The notes under the pieces were generated by a model. The model was not told the origin of the DNA, searched no databases, and saw only the letters and a list, made by a program, of their open reading frames with translations. From Bacteroidota bacterium (GTDB lineage Bacteria; Bacteroidota; Bacteroidia; Bacteroidales; PXBB01), in assembly GCA_022708385.1 (NCBI GenBank), contig JAKIYU010000138.1, positions 1-6,906 of the forward strand: a stretch of DNA of 6,906 bases, written 5' to 3'. Position numbers and translations under genes: made by a program. Below are positions 6,404 to 6,906 of the stretch, piece by piece; the stretch's first letter is position 1, and each line of letters begins with the position of its first letter.

Positions 6404-6906
6404 ATGAAAAAAAGCTCCCTTACTATTTTTGCTCTCACTGCATTGGTTGTAATTTTCAGTGCCTGCAGCGACTATAAAAAAATACTTAAAAGCAGCGATA
6501 TTGAAATGAAATATGGCAAAGCGGTGGAGTATTACCAGAAGCAGGACTATTTCAAAGCCATCCAGTTATTCGATGAGTTGCTCACCTATTTCAGGGGCAC
6601 GCAAAAAGCGGAGGATATTTATTATTATTATGCTTATTCACATTACGGACAAGGGGATTACATACTGGCCAGCTATTATTTCAACAACTTTGTCAACACT
6701 TTCCCGCGCAGCAAATATGCTGAGGAAGCCATGTTTATGGCCGCCTATTGCCAGTACCTCGATTCTCCGAAATCGAGTCTCGACCAAGAAAGTACGCACA
6801 ACGCCATAAAAGGCATGCAGAATTTTATAAATTCTTATCCTAAAAGCACAAGAGTAAAGGAGGCCAATGAAGTCATTGATAAACTGAGGTACAAACTTCA
6901 GAAAAA
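6404..6906 (+). CDS. bamD: Outer-membrane protein assembly lipoprotein BamD (5' part, cut by window end)
   Basis: BamD is the essential periplasm-facing lipoprotein of the BAM complex, which inserts beta-barrel proteins into the outer membrane. The visible 167 codons encode a lipoprotein signal peptide (MKKSSLTIFALTALVVIFSAC, lipobox FSAC, Cys21), then the TPR-type helical repeats of the family: KAVEYYQKQDYFKAIQLFDELL, YYYYAYSHYGQGDYILASYY and FPRSKYAEEAMFMAAYCQYLDSPKSSLDQ. These last segments are highly characteristic of Bacteroidetes BamD. The family is usually about 270 residues, so roughly the last third lies beyond the window. The start is fixed by the signal peptide; the next in-frame Met (codon 35) would lose it. 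There is no Shine-Dalgarno sequence, and the promoter sits immediately upstream. The small predicted barrel encoded at 2882-3553 would be a client of this complex. In Bacteroidetes, rpoZ-like and coaBC genes often follow bamD; that cannot be seen here. Confidence 0.95.
   Translation, partial: MKKSSLTIFALTALVVIFSACSDYKKILKSSDIEMKYGKAVEYYQKQDYFKAIQLFDELLTYFRGTQKAEDIYYYYAYSHYGQGDYILASYYFNNFVNTFPRSKYAEEAMFMAAYCQYLDSPKSSLDQESTHNAIKGMQNFINSYPKSTRVKEANEVIDKLRYKLQK

Noticed and set aside
6513..6809. Plus-strand open frame of 98 residues inside bamD
   Set aside because: It is an out-of-frame shadow of bamD, whose own frame encodes a clearly recognisable family member.

Overview
The window looks like a chromosomal segment from a member of the Bacteroidetes (Bacteroidota). 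It is AT-rich. Four transcription units are preceded by the Bacteroidetes-type -7 box TAnnTTTG, three of them with a TTG or TTTG about 19-22 bases upstream. No start codon has a Shine-Dalgarno sequence. The ribosomal protein and BamD sequences have the flavour of that phylum, and the gene order rplM-rpsI-rpsB-tsf is usual there. I cannot name the genus.

Minus strand, 1-2800: a translation operon transcribed right to left, rplM (L13), rpsI (S9), rpsB (S2) and tsf (EF-Ts). A near-ideal promoter lies at its right end and a strong intrinsic terminator at its left end. The gaps are 5, 38 and 34 bases. S2 carries an unusually long charged C-terminal tail.

Minus strand, 2882-4935: an envelope cassette read right to left from its own promoter. 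Two consecutive short lipoproteins resemble the N- and C-terminal parts of the single LVIVD-repeat (beta-propeller) lipoprotein I know from Bacteroidetes. Six bases later comes a small predicted outer-membrane beta-barrel. The split of the propeller into two lipoprotein-like halves is the most unusual item here: it may be a real gene fission, a decaying gene or a sequencing error.

Plus strand, 5034-6906: a divergently transcribed universal stress protein with an N-terminal DUF2007-like domain fused to two Usp domains, then the 5' part of bamD, the lipoprotein of the outer-membrane protein assembly (BAM) complex, which runs off the window end. The bamD promoter lies so close to the start codon that the mRNA may have almost no leader.

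No rRNA, tRNA, CRISPR array, insertion sequence or phage gene was seen. The three largest gene-free stretches (2719-2881, 4896-5091, 6211-6403) are each under 200 bases and hold mainly promoters and AT-rich sequence.
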